Shown here: in pieces, positions 8,663-17,493 of the stretch | Numbering within the stretch: the first letter of the stretch is position 1 | Layout of the letters: the number at the start of each line of letters is the position of its first letter | DNA from: Actinomycetota bacterium | GTDB taxonomy: Bacteria; Actinomycetota; Thermoleophilia; Solirubrobacterales; 70-9 | NCBI GenBank assembly: GCA_018268675.1 | Contig: JAFDWB010000089.1 | Coordinates: forward strand, 124,001 to 188,000 | DNA length: 64,000 nucleotides | Reading direction: 5' to 3' | Translations under genes and position numbers: made by a program | The notes under the pieces: model-generated | The model's input: the letters and a program-made list of their open reading frames with translations, nothing else | The model's database searches: none | Told to the model about the DNA's origin: nothing

Positions 8663-9994
8663 CTATTTCTTTTCCTTTTCGAATTTTTCCTGGAGCGACT
8701 TCTGCATGTCTTCCATGGAGATTCGGCCCTGGAAATATTCGGGTGCTTCCTTCGACAGCTGCGCCGCGACCGTATTCGGGATGAGGTGCGCGACATCGTC
8801 GAAGGTTTCGTTGTTTTCGTAGAGTTCGACGACTTCCTTTGCCTGCCTGGGCGCGTCGGCAGGCAGCTTCACATCTTTGCGGTTCGGCAGGAGGCCGCCC
8901 TTTTCATAGAGCAATTCCATCGCCGGTTTGCTCGCCATGAATTCGATATACGCCCATGACGCAGCCTTGTTCGGCGCGAACTTCGGGATCGACCAGCCGA
9001 ATTCGGGCCCGGCCGTCACGTATTCGGCGCCGGGGGAATAGAACATTCCGACGTTTTCTTCTCCCAGCGCTTTGTTGAATTCGCCCCAGTAGGCGGTGGT
9101 CGTCGAGCCGCCCAGGATCATGCCGCCCTTTCCTTCGCTGAACTGTTCATAGCCTTCGGTGAAGAACGGGGTGGTGAAGCGGCTCTTCTGCAACAAGCCG
9201 GCCTTTTCCATCATTTCCTCTGGTCCCCAGGCCTTGGCAAACTCTTCGCTGGTGAACGGGATTTCGCCTTCGCCGAGTTCGATCGACTGCTGTTTGGTGT
9301 TGACGGTCGGCCACCCCAACATCCACCACCACTGATCTTCGTAGCCTTCTTTGTCTCCACCGACAAAGGGCTGGATACCCGCCGCCTTCAGCTTTTCGCC
9401 CGCTTCCCGGACTTCGTCCCAGGTCTTCGGTTCGAAGGTGGTCGGCAGACCGGCTTTCTTGAACAGCTTTTTGTTGTAGTAGAAGATGAATTCGGTCGAG
9501 CCGATCGGGACCCCGTAGTGCGGGCCTTCTTCTTCATAGCCAGGGGTCATCGTGTACCAATAGCTCAACTGTTCTTTCATTTCCGGCGTGATTTTGCCGT
9601 TGAGTTCTTCCAGTCCCGCGGTGTAGTTCAGGACCCCCGAGTAGCTCGGGAGCATCATCATCACGTCCGGACCTTCGCGCGCGGTGAACGCCGCCTGCAC
9701 CAAGGCCGGATACTGTTCGAATCCCTGCGCCACATGTTCGACCGTGACGTTCGGGAATTTCTTTTCGAACGCTTCGTCGAGCGGCTTCACGGCTTTGGTG
9801 TATTCCGGGAACAATTTGTAGAAGACATCCCAGACCGTGAGGTGGCCGCTGACTTCCGACGGCTTGGCCGGGGTGCCTTCGGCCGACCCACCTTCGGTCC
9901 CACCGCCGCTACTACCACCCCCGCATGCGCTGACCGCCAACAGCAGGCCACACAACAGGGCGACCATGCATCCCAGTCTTGCTCTCTTACTCAT
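8663..9994 (-). CDS. Sugar ABC importer substrate-binding lipoprotein
   Basis: This 443-residue extracytoplasmic binding protein (family 1 solute-binding type) has a signal peptide and lipobox VSAC with the lipidated C24. A Gly/Ser linker GGGSSGGG follows. Aromatic-rich segments such as YEDQWWWMLGWPTVN are typical of sugar-binding sites. The ATG overlaps the ferredoxin stop (ATGA). Its codon use differs from neighbouring genes: glutamate is mostly GAA and the C-terminus is rich in AAA and GAA. The other binding proteins here share this, perhaps because of high expression. Placement between a ferredoxin/P450 pair and sugar permeases is unusual. Confidence 0.93.
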   Translation of the reverse strand: MSKRARLGCMVALLCGLLLAVSACGGGSSGGGTEGGSAEGTPAKPSEVSGHLTVWDVFYKLFPEYTKAVKPLDEAFEKKFPNVTVEHVAQGFEQYPALVQAAFTAREGPDVMMMLPSYSGVLNYTAGLEELNGKITPEMKEQLSYWYTMTPGYEEEGPHYGVPIGSTEFIFYYNKKLFKKAGLPTTFEPKTWDEVREAGEKLKAAGIQPFVGGDKEGYEDQWWWMLGWPTVNTKQQSIELGEGEIPFTSEEFAKAWGPEEMMEKAGLLQKSRFTTPFFTEGYEQFSEGKGGMILGGSTTTAYWGEFNKALGEENVGMFYSPGAEYVTAGPEFGWSIPKFAPNKAASWAYIEFMASKPAMELLYEKGGLLPNRKDVKLPADAPRQAKEVVELYENNETFDDVAHLIPNTVAAQLSKEAPEYFQGRISMEDMQKSLQEKFEKEKK

Positions 9995-10200
9995 CTCTCT
10001 CCTCCGTCATCGATAATCGAAAGCGCTGCGGACGGGCAAAGGTCGACCGCCTCGCGTGCCAAGCGGAATTCACCGGCCGGGACCTCCTCGACCAGCACCC
10101 TGACCAGACCATCGTCGGCGCTCTGGTCGAAGACGTTCGGCGCGGTCAGCACGCAGACGCCGGCGCCGATGCACACATCCAGATCGGCGATGACCTTCAT
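9991..10200 (-). CDS. Single-cluster ferredoxin (P450 redox partner)
   Basis: This 69-residue cytoplasmic electron carrier has Cys at positions 10, 16 and 55 (followed by Pro56). Position 13, where a fourth cluster Cys would sit, is alanine (CIGAGVC). This three-cysteine pattern is typical of [3Fe-4S] ferredoxins that serve actinobacterial P450s. It starts four bases after the upstream P450 stop and overlaps the binding-protein start, so all three are translationally coupled. No ferredoxin reductase is found in the window. Confidence 0.93.
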   Translation of the reverse strand: MKVIADLDVCIGAGVCVLTAPNVFDQSADDGLVRVLVEEVPAGEFRLAREAVDLCPSAALSIIDDGGER

Positions 10201-10204
10201 CGGA

Positions 10205-11434
10205 CTACCAGGCCACCGGCAGCGTCTGGACGCCGTAGAGCTGAGAATCCTCGCTCACGAACGAGATCTCACCCGCCGGAGCCGCCAGGTCCAGGTCGGG
10301 GAAGCGCTCGAGCAGCCCGCGCAGAGCGACCCTCAGCTCGGCGCGGGCAAGGTGCTGGCCGATGCACATATGTTTCCCGTGCCCGAAGGAGACGTGTCCG
10401 GCGGCATTGCGGCCGAGGTCAAGTCGGTCCGGATCGGCGAACTTCTCGGGGTCGCGATTCGCGGCCGGGATCGAGACGACCACCATCTCGCCCTTCCTCA
10501 CGGTGACGTCCTCGAGCTCGACGTCCTCGGTCGCGGTCCTCGCGAAGGTGCCCATCTGCAGGATCGAGAGGAAGCGCAGCAGCTCCTCGACGGCGGGCTC
10601 GATGAGCGCCGGATCCTCACGCAGGGCTTCCCAGTCGGAGCGCTCGCGAAGGAGCGTGAAGACGCTGAGCGAGAGCTGCGTCGCGGTGGTCTCGTGACCG
10701 GCCTCGAACAACTGGCGGGCCAGTCCGACGATCTCGTCCTCCGTCAACTCACCTTTCTGGATCAGATCACTGAGGAGGTCGTCACCGGGCGCCGTCCGCT
10801 TCTTCGTCACGACCTGTCGACAGTAGGAGAAGAAGTCCTCCAGCGCCGCCCGCTTGTCATCCGCGTCGGCGCGGGGATCGGCGAGCACCGCGCTGGGCCG
10901 CTCGAACAGCTCCCGGTCGCCGTGTGGAACCCCGAGCACCTCACAGATCGCGAAGGACGAAAGGGGCAGGGCGAAGGTGGAGACCAGGTCGACCGGGCTC
11001 CCGGCCGCTTCCATCGCATCGAGACGTTCGGCGACGATCCGGGCGATGGCGTCTTCCCGCTCGGCAACCGACCGCACGGTGAAATAGCCGGCCGCTGCTC
11101 GGCGGATCCGGGTGTGCTGGGGTGGGTTGAGCGCGATCAGCACCCCGGCGTCCTCGGGCATCGCCCGTTCGATCCGATCGGTTTCCGCGATCACCTCGGG
11201 GTCACCCAGCGGCATGACGGAGGGCGCGACGGCGAAGCGGTTGTCGACCAACATGCTGCGACCGAGCGCATATCCGGTGATCAACCACCCCGCCTGCCCG
11301 TCCGAGAACCGCAGGGGGCAGATCGGGTCGCGCTCGCGCAGGGCGCGCAGGGCCGGCGGCGGATCGAGGGGATCGACCCGTTCGGTAGGAAGGTCGATGG
11401 GCTCAGCCACGACCACGTCTTGATTGCGCTTCAC
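10205..11434 (-). CDS. Cytochrome P450 (importer operon, proximal)
   Basis: This 409-residue soluble P450 has the I-helix motif AGHETT (245-250), ExxR at E284-R287 and the haem loop FGHGKHMCIG with ligand C357. GTG at 11432-11434 is preferred because a strong GGAGGAAGAGGG precedes it closely; a longer ATG form would add about 15 residues. It opens the operon P450, ferredoxin, binding protein, two permeases, P450. A LacI-type operator lies at 11488-11501. The same-operon ferredoxin is the likely electron donor. Confidence 0.93.
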   Translation of the reverse strand: MKRNQDVVVAEPIDLPTERVDPLDPPPALRALRERDPICPLRFSDGQAGWLITGYALGRSMLVDNRFAVAPSVMPLGDPEVIAETDRIERAMPEDAGVLIALNPPQHTRIRRAAAGYFTVRSVAEREDAIARIVAERLDAMEAAGSPVDLVSTFALPLSSFAICEVLGVPHGDRELFERPSAVLADPRADADDKRAALEDFFSYCRQVVTKKRTAPGDDLLSDLIQKGELTEDEIVGLARQLFEAGHETTATQLSLSVFTLLRERSDWEALREDPALIEPAVEELLRFLSILQMGTFARTATEDVELEDVTVRKGEMVVVSIPAANRDPEKFADPDRLDLGRNAAGHVSFGHGKHMCIGQHLARAELRVALRGLLERFPDLDLAAPAGEISFVSEDSQLYGVQTLPVAW

Positions 11435-11487
11435 CGTCCCTCTTCCTCCACGAATCGTCTGGGCACCCGCAATGAACATAGCAGAAT

Positions 11488-11501
11488 TTGATGCGTTTCA
11501 A
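11488..11501. promoter_or_regulatory. LacI-family operator upstream of the P450/importer operon
   Basis: TTGATGCGTTTCAA matches the rhaB operator around a central CG. It lies in the short gap between the end of the beta-propeller gene (11503) and the P450 start (11434), so it should act on the P450-ferredoxin-importer operon. Confidence 0.7.
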
Positions 11502-11502
11502 C

Positions 11503-12465
11503 TCAGTTGGGCTCGAGGCGGACCAGCCGCCCTCCCAACACCCACTCGGCGACGTAGATATCGCCGCCGCCGCCGACCGCGAGGCCGTGTGGGCTGTTGA
11601 AGAAGCCGGGGCGGAGAGCGGGCCGGATCGTCCGCCCGTCCGCCTCGAGAGCGTTCGGCCAGCCCTCCCGCGAGACCGCGTCCGGATCGTCGCCGATCCG
11701 CTCGACCGCGCGATCCTCGGCGTCGAGGATCGTCACCCGCGCCTCCAGCTCGGCGACCACCAACTGGTCGCCGCGGAGCGCCAGCCCACTGGGCGCCCGG
11801 AATCCATCCTCGATCGAGCGCCGGAACTTCCCGTCGAGGTCGTAGACGACGATCCGGTCGTTGCCGCGATCGGTGATGTAGACCTCGGGGTCAGCGGGGC
11901 GACGGCGGTCGACCAGGATGCCGTGCGGGGTGTCGAAGCGACCCGCGCCCTCCTCCCCGCTCAGCGTCAACAGGTGCTCGCCCGCGCGCGAGAGCTTGTG
12001 GACGAGCTCGGCGCCGTAGCCGTCGGCGACCCAGACCGAGCCGTCGCCCTGCCAGTCGACGTCGACCGTCGTCGGCCGGTAGGTCTTCTCCTCGTAGACG
12101 GGCAGAGCGGGGGTCGGCAGCTCGGCGATACCGGCGCCGGTGAGGTCGAAGGTGACGACGCGGCCGTGCTCCGGCGCGAACACCGCGTCGTGGACGCCGG
12201 CGGCGTCACGGGCGAAGGTGACGGCGGGATCGGCGACCCACAGCTCCTCCGCGTCGGGCGGGCCGGCGAGGGTCAGGCCGTGTCCCTCGCCGAGCTCGGT
12301 CGCCCACTCGCCGACCAGCCGACCGTCCCGATCGAGGACCCAGAAGGAGTGGCCGCCGGAGCGGAAGCCGACGAGCCGCCCGTCGGCGGTGGCCGCGAGA
12401 TCGTGGTGCGCCCAGGCGTCCTCCGGGTAGAGCTCGGCGGCGGCCCAGTCCTCGTCCCAGATCAC
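11503..12465 (-). CDS. NHL/SMP-30-like beta-propeller protein
   Basis: This protein of about 320 residues has repeated blade-like segments ending in patterns such as GHGLTLAGPPDAEELWVAD, PHGILVD, ITDRGNDRIVVYD and NSPHGLAVGGGGDIYVAEW. These are typical of six-bladed NHL or gluconolactonase-like propellers. No signal peptide is seen. The GTG at 12463-12465 lies five bases after the formaldehyde dehydrogenase stop. In a sugar-oxidation cluster it may be a sugar lactonase, but no metal site was assigned and the reaction is unproven. Confidence 0.75.
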   Translation of the reverse strand: MIWDEDWAAAELYPEDAWAHHDLAATADGRLVGFRSGGHSFWVLDRDGRLVGEWATELGEGHGLTLAGPPDAEELWVADPAVTFARDAAGVHDAVFAPEHGRVVTFDLTGAGIAELPTPALPVYEEKTYRPTTVDVDWQGDGSVWVADGYGAELVHKLSRAGEHLLTLSGEEGAGRFDTPHGILVDRRRPADPEVYITDRGNDRIVVYDLDGKFRRSIEDGFRAPSGLALRGDQLVVAELEARVTILDAEDRAVERIGDDPDAVSREGWPNALEADGRTIRPALRPGFFNSPHGLAVGGGGDIYVAEWVLGGRLVRLEPN

Positions 12466-12470
12466 GGCGC

Positions 12471-13680
12471 TCAGGCCGCGACCATGCCGTGCGGGTCGAT
12501 CACGTACTTGCGGGCCGCCCCGTGGTCGAAGTCGGCATAGCCGGTGGGGGCCTCGTCGAGGGAGATCACGGTGGCGTTGACGGCGTCGGCGATCTTCGCC
12601 TTGCCCGAGAGGATCATCTGCATCAGGCCGTGGTGGTAGCGCATCACCGGGCACTGGCCGGTGGCGATGCTCTGCGACTTGGCCCAGCCGAGGCCGATGC
12701 GGATCGAGAGCGAGCCTTCCTTTGCCGCGTCGTCGACGGCGCCGGGGTCGCCGGTGACGTAGAGGCCCGGGATGCCGAGCTTGCCGGCGGCGCGGGTCAC
12801 CTCCATGATCGAGTTGAGCACGGTGGCGGGGGCCTCGTGGCCGGAGTCGCCGCCGTGGCCGCGGGCCTCGAAGCCGACCGCGTCGATCGCCGCGTCGACC
12901 TCGGGGACGCCGAGGATGCCCTCGATCAGGTCCTTGGGGTCGCCCTTCGAGACGTCGACCGTCTCGCAGCCGAAGCTGCGGGCCTGGGCGAGGCGCTCCT
13001 CGTTCAGGTCGCCGACGATGACCACCGCGGCGCCGAGCAGGAGGGCCGAGTAGGCGGCGGCGAGGCCGACCGGGCCGGCGCCCGCGACGTAGACCGTGGA
13101 GCCGGAGGTGACCCCGGCGGTGACCGCGCCGTGGTAGCCGGTCGGGAAGATGTCGGAGAGCATCGTCAGGTCGAGGATCTTCTCGAGGGCCTGCTCGCGG
13201 TCGGGGAACTTCAGCAGGTTCCAGTCGGCGTAGGGGACCACCGCGTACTCAGCCTGGCCGCCGACCCAGCCGCCCATGTCGACGTAGCCGTAGGCGGAGC
13301 CGGGGCGATCGGGGTTGACGTTCAGGCAGACGCCCGTGTCGCCGGTCTTGCAGCGCCGGCATCGCCCGCAGGCGATGTTGAAGGGGACCGAGCAGAGGTC
13401 GCCGACCTCGATGAACTCGACCCCGGGGCCGACCTCGATCACCTCGCCGGTGATCTCGTGGCCGAGGATCAGCCCTTCGGGGGCGGTGGTGCGGCCGCGG
13501 ACCATGTGCTGATCGGAGCCGCAGATGTTGGTGGTGACGCACCTGAGGATCGCCGCGTGGGGGAGCTTGCGGCCGACGTTGGCCGGGTTGACGCCGGGGC
13601 CGTCCTTCAGTTCGAAGCCGGGGAAGTCGATCGGGCGGACCTCGACCTTGCCCGGTTCGACGTAGGCGACGCCTCGGTTG

Positions 13681-13688
<8 letters not shown>
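12471..13688 (-). CDS. fdhA: Glutathione-independent formaldehyde dehydrogenase (FdhA-like)
   Basis: This 405-residue zinc- and NAD-dependent dehydrogenase resembles Pseudomonas FdhA along its length. The markers are TTNICGSDQHMVRGRTTAPEG, GHEITGEVIEVGPGVE, the structural-zinc cluster CGRCRRCKTGDTGVC, YGYVDMGGWVGGQAEY and the nucleotide-binding GAGPVGLAAA. The family oxidises formaldehyde to formate without glutathione and can also dismutate aldehydes. The ATG overlaps the end of the ABC ATPase gene by eight bases. Its presence beside P450 genes is the main clue that the P450s remove O-methyl groups, since oxidative demethylation releases formaldehyde. Confidence 0.9.
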
Positions 13689-14892
<1,204 letters not shown>

Positions 14893-14939
14893 TGGGTCTC
14901 CTCGAGTTGTTTGCGTCGGGTCTCACGTCTCGACTGTCC

Positions 14940-15848
14940 TTATGCCGCTCCGGCGGTCGCGGGCGCCGCGATCCGGGCCAGCTCGTCGCCGGTGAGCCGC
15001 AGATCGTCCGCTGCGGCCGCATCTCGAATGGAAGCAGGGCGCGACGCGCCGACGATCGGGATCACCGCCGGGCTCTGCGCCAGGAGCCACGCCACGATCA
15101 CCTGGTGACGCGAGACCCCCCGCTCCCGCGCGATCGCCTCGAGGCCCGGGCGGGGCGCCTGCGGCAGCGACTCGCCGTCGGGCCCGAAGGGCCCGGTGAA
15201 CGGGGCATAGGCGAGAAAGGCCACGCCCGCCGCCTCGCAGGCCGCGAGGACGTCGCCCTCGGGTGAGGTCCCGTCCGGTCCCCCGGGATGGAATACCGCC
15301 TGTCCGGCCCAGGGCGAAAGGTGGTTTTGGACGGAGGCGATGGCGACGATCTCGCGCGCCTCCTCGAACTGGGCCAGGGTGACGTTCGAGAGCCCCACCT
15401 GGCGAACCTTCCCCGCGTCCTTCAACTCCGCGAGAGCCCCGACCGACTCCGCGAACGGCACCTTCGGGTCCGGGAGGTGCAGCTGATAAAGGCCGATGCA
15501 GTCGACCCCGAGTGCCGCCAGGCTCGCGTCGCAATGGCGGACGATCGTCTCCGGCCTGCCGTCGATGGGGAATTCGTCCCCATCCCGGTAGTGACCGCCC
15601 TTGGTCGCCACCAAAGGCGCGGCGTCGGCTCCCCGCCCCGCGAGCACCGCCGCGATCAACTGCTCGTTGTGGCATTCGACCCCCGCCTTGGTGTAGACGA
15701 AGGCCGTGTCGATCAGCGTCACGCCTGCGGCGAGCGCCGCGTCGATGGTCGCCTCGACCTCCGCCGGATCGATCTCGAGCAGCGACCAGTTCGCTCCACC
15801 GAGCGCTACCGCACCGACTTCCACGTCACCTACCCGGCGCTGCTCCAT
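14940..15848 (-). CDS. Aldo/keto reductase (sugar dehydrogenase-like)
   Basis: This 302-residue NAD(P)-dependent TIM-barrel oxidoreductase shows the tetrad context: Asp and Tyr in LIDTAFVYTKAG, Lys in VATKGGHY and His in LYQLHLPDP. A C-terminal nucleotide-binding region IPIVGASRPASI is also present. It belongs near the bacterial L-fucose or D-threo-aldose 1-dehydrogenase-like enzymes, so oxidation of a deoxy-sugar to its lactone is plausible. It heads the operon that continues with the ABC ATPase, formaldehyde dehydrogenase and beta-propeller protein. A LacI-type operator lies 56 bases upstream. A 17-base direct repeat (15830-15846 and 15853-15869) surrounds the start codon. Confidence 0.88.
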   Translation of the reverse strand: MEQRRVGDVEVGAVALGGANWSLLEIDPAEVEATIDAALAAGVTLIDTAFVYTKAGVECHNEQLIAAVLAGRGADAAPLVATKGGHYRDGDEFPIDGRPETIVRHCDASLAALGVDCIGLYQLHLPDPKVPFAESVGALAELKDAGKVRQVGLSNVTLAQFEEAREIVAIASVQNHLSPWAGQAVFHPGGPDGTSPEGDVLAACEAAGVAFLAYAPFTGPFGPDGESLPQAPRPGLEAIARERGVSRHQVIVAWLLAQSPAVIPIVGASRPASIRDAAAADDLRLTGDELARIAAPATAGAA

Positions 15849-15869
15849 GGCGCTACCCGGCGCTGCTCC
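15830..15869. repeat. 17-base tandem duplication at the aldo/keto reductase start
   Basis: CTACCCGGCGCTGCTCC occurs at 15830-15846 and again at 15853-15869, a 23-base unit duplicated across the start codon. On the minus strand the upstream copy carries ACG where the gene copy has ATG, so only one copy starts translation. Confidence 0.85.
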
Positions 15870-15903
15870 GTAGCACTCCCATGGCGAGCGAGTCTAACAG
15901 AGA

Positions 15904-15917
15904 TTGAGACGCTTCAA
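15904..15917. promoter_or_regulatory. LacI-family operator upstream of the aldo/keto reductase operon
   Basis: TTGAGACGCTTCAA fits the same 14-bp pattern. On the minus strand a TTGGGT and a TGTTAG 17 bases apart frame it, a weak possible promoter. Binding here would control the reductase, ABC ATPase, formaldehyde dehydrogenase and propeller genes. Confidence 0.65.
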
Positions 15918-15983
15918 CCCAATATGGGACGAGCGCTTGGCCGGCTACCGCCCGTCAGCGCGCCCGCCGAGACGAGGAGAGCC

Positions 15984-16042
15984 CCGGCCTTCCGGTGTTC
16001 CTTACTTGCCATATGCGCAAGTAAGGAACACCGCAGGGCCGG
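15984..16042. repeat. Long hairpin after the isomerase gene
   Basis: The outer arms CCGGCC/GGCCGG (15984-15989, 16037-16042) are followed by a short unpaired step and a perfect 16-bp stem (15994-16009 with 16017-16032) closed by a seven-base loop. It sits 3' of the isomerase stop and could end that operon's transcript. Its GTTCCTTA core resembles the hairpins at 19313 and 48785. Confidence 0.85.
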
Positions 16043-16047
16043 CGTCC

Positions 16048-17493
16048 CTACGCCGGCTCCACGCAGGCCACGCCCAGCATCTCGGCCACCCGGCGCACGT
16101 CGGCGGCGCGGTGGCCGACGCCGAGCGCGACGTGGTGGGTCGGGCCCTCGGCGCACCAGGCCTCGAAGAACTCGGCGGGCGGGATGCTGAAACGGAGGCG
16201 CGAGTTGGTGTTGCCGATCTTGAAGGTGGCGCCGGGGATCGACTCGCCCTCGGCGACGAGGAGCTTCAGGCGGCCGTCGGCGGTCTGGGTGCAGCCGACG
16301 ATCGTGGTCGGTCCGTAGCGGACCCGGCACTCGACCGAGAGGCCGGAGCCGCTCTTGCCGTGGTAGAGCTTCAGGTTGCGGAGGGTCGGGCGACCCTCGG
16401 CGATCGCCACGTGCGCGGGCCCGTCGTGACCCATGAGGACGAAGTCGTCCTCGAAGTCGAGCGCGTAGAACTCGGTGTAGGAGCCGCCCGCGCCGAGGCG
16501 GTCGAGGATCAGCTGGGCCACGTTCGTCTTCAGGTCCCCCTCCCCCGCCGTCGGGATCCCGCGCGCGGTCAGCAGCGAGTTGCCGACGATCACCCCCGCC
16601 CCGAGCCGCTCCGCCTCGTTGCCGCCGACCCCGCGGTAGTAGTAGGTGAGCGCGTCGAGGTCGAAGTCGGCGGCGAGGCGGTCGAGCCCGACCGCGACCC
16701 GGGCGCTCCAGTCGAGCGCCTCGTCCTCGATCGGCGCCGCGATCGGGTCGGTCGACGGGTCGGCCCAGTCGAAGCTCGCCCGGATCTCCTCCAGCTTCGC
16801 CGCCACCGCGGCGGGCTCGGCCGCCGCCACCCGCGCCCCGAGGTCGTCGATCTCCAGCACCTCGACGTGCGCCCCGAGGTCGGCGTGGAACGCGGTGAAG
16901 TCCGAGTACATGTCGAGCATGCCGGGGTAGACGTGGCCCATGAAGCCGAGCCGCGCGCCCCGCAGCGCCCGCGCCACGCCGGCCGCCCGCACCCAGGAGC
17001 CGATCTTGCCCCAGGCGCGCTCGTCGCCGTCGATCGTGCCGGTCACGGTGTCGAAGGGGATCCGGCAGCGCACGCAGGCGCCGGCGATCTCGGGCACGCA
17101 GCAGGCGGCGCAGTTGGCGAGCCACTCGGCGGTGTCGGTGCGCTCGTAGTCGAGGGTCGGGGTCGGCTGGAGCCCCGCGAGCAGCACCGGCGCGCCGGCC
17201 CGCTGCAGGGTCGGGATCACCTGCGAGGAGGTCGCGTAGGTGACCGCATGGCAGATCACCAGGTCGAGTCCGGCCGCGGCGAAGGCGTCGCCCGCCGCGC
17301 GCGCACCCGGGGCGTCGTCGACGAGGCCCGCGGAGACGACCTCCGCACCGAGCTCCCGCACCCGGTCCTCGACCCGGCGCTGGTATCCCTCGCAGCGCTC
17401 CCGCAGCCCCTCGAACTGCGGCCAGTAGGCGGCGAGGCCGATCCCGAACACGCCCACCTTCGCTCCTGCCCTCTCCCGCGGCGCCGCCGTCAT
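16048..17493 (-). CDS. L-arabinose/L-fucose isomerase-like sugar isomerase
   Basis: This 481-residue cytoplasmic protein resembles the AraA/FucI-like family that converts aldoses to ketoses with a divalent metal. Visible segments are GVFGIGLAAYWPQFEGL at the N-terminus, a middle domain with LGFMGHVYPGMLDMYSDF and GDLKTNVAQLILDRLG, and the C-terminal HHVALGVGHRAADVRRVAEML. The ATG overlaps the stop of the large glycoside-hydrolase gene by four bases. With the cupin isomerase upstream it suggests a second sugar besides L-rhamnose. The exact substrate cannot be assigned. Confidence 0.82.
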   Translation of the reverse strand: MTAAPRERAGAKVGVFGIGLAAYWPQFEGLRERCEGYQRRVEDRVRELGAEVVSAGLVDDAPGARAAGDAFAAAGLDLVICHAVTYATSSQVIPTLQRAGAPVLLAGLQPTPTLDYERTDTAEWLANCAACCVPEIAGACVRCRIPFDTVTGTIDGDERAWGKIGSWVRAAGVARALRGARLGFMGHVYPGMLDMYSDFTAFHADLGAHVEVLEIDDLGARVAAAEPAAVAAKLEEIRASFDWADPSTDPIAAPIEDEALDWSARVAVGLDRLAADFDLDALTYYYRGVGGNEAERLGAGVIVGNSLLTARGIPTAGEGDLKTNVAQLILDRLGAGGSYTEFYALDFEDDFVLMGHDGPAHVAIAEGRPTLRNLKLYHGKSGSGLSVECRVRYGPTTIVGCTQTADGRLKLLVAEGESIPGATFKIGNTNSRLRFSIPPAEFFEAWCAEGPTHHVALGVGHRAADVRRVAEMLGVACVEPA

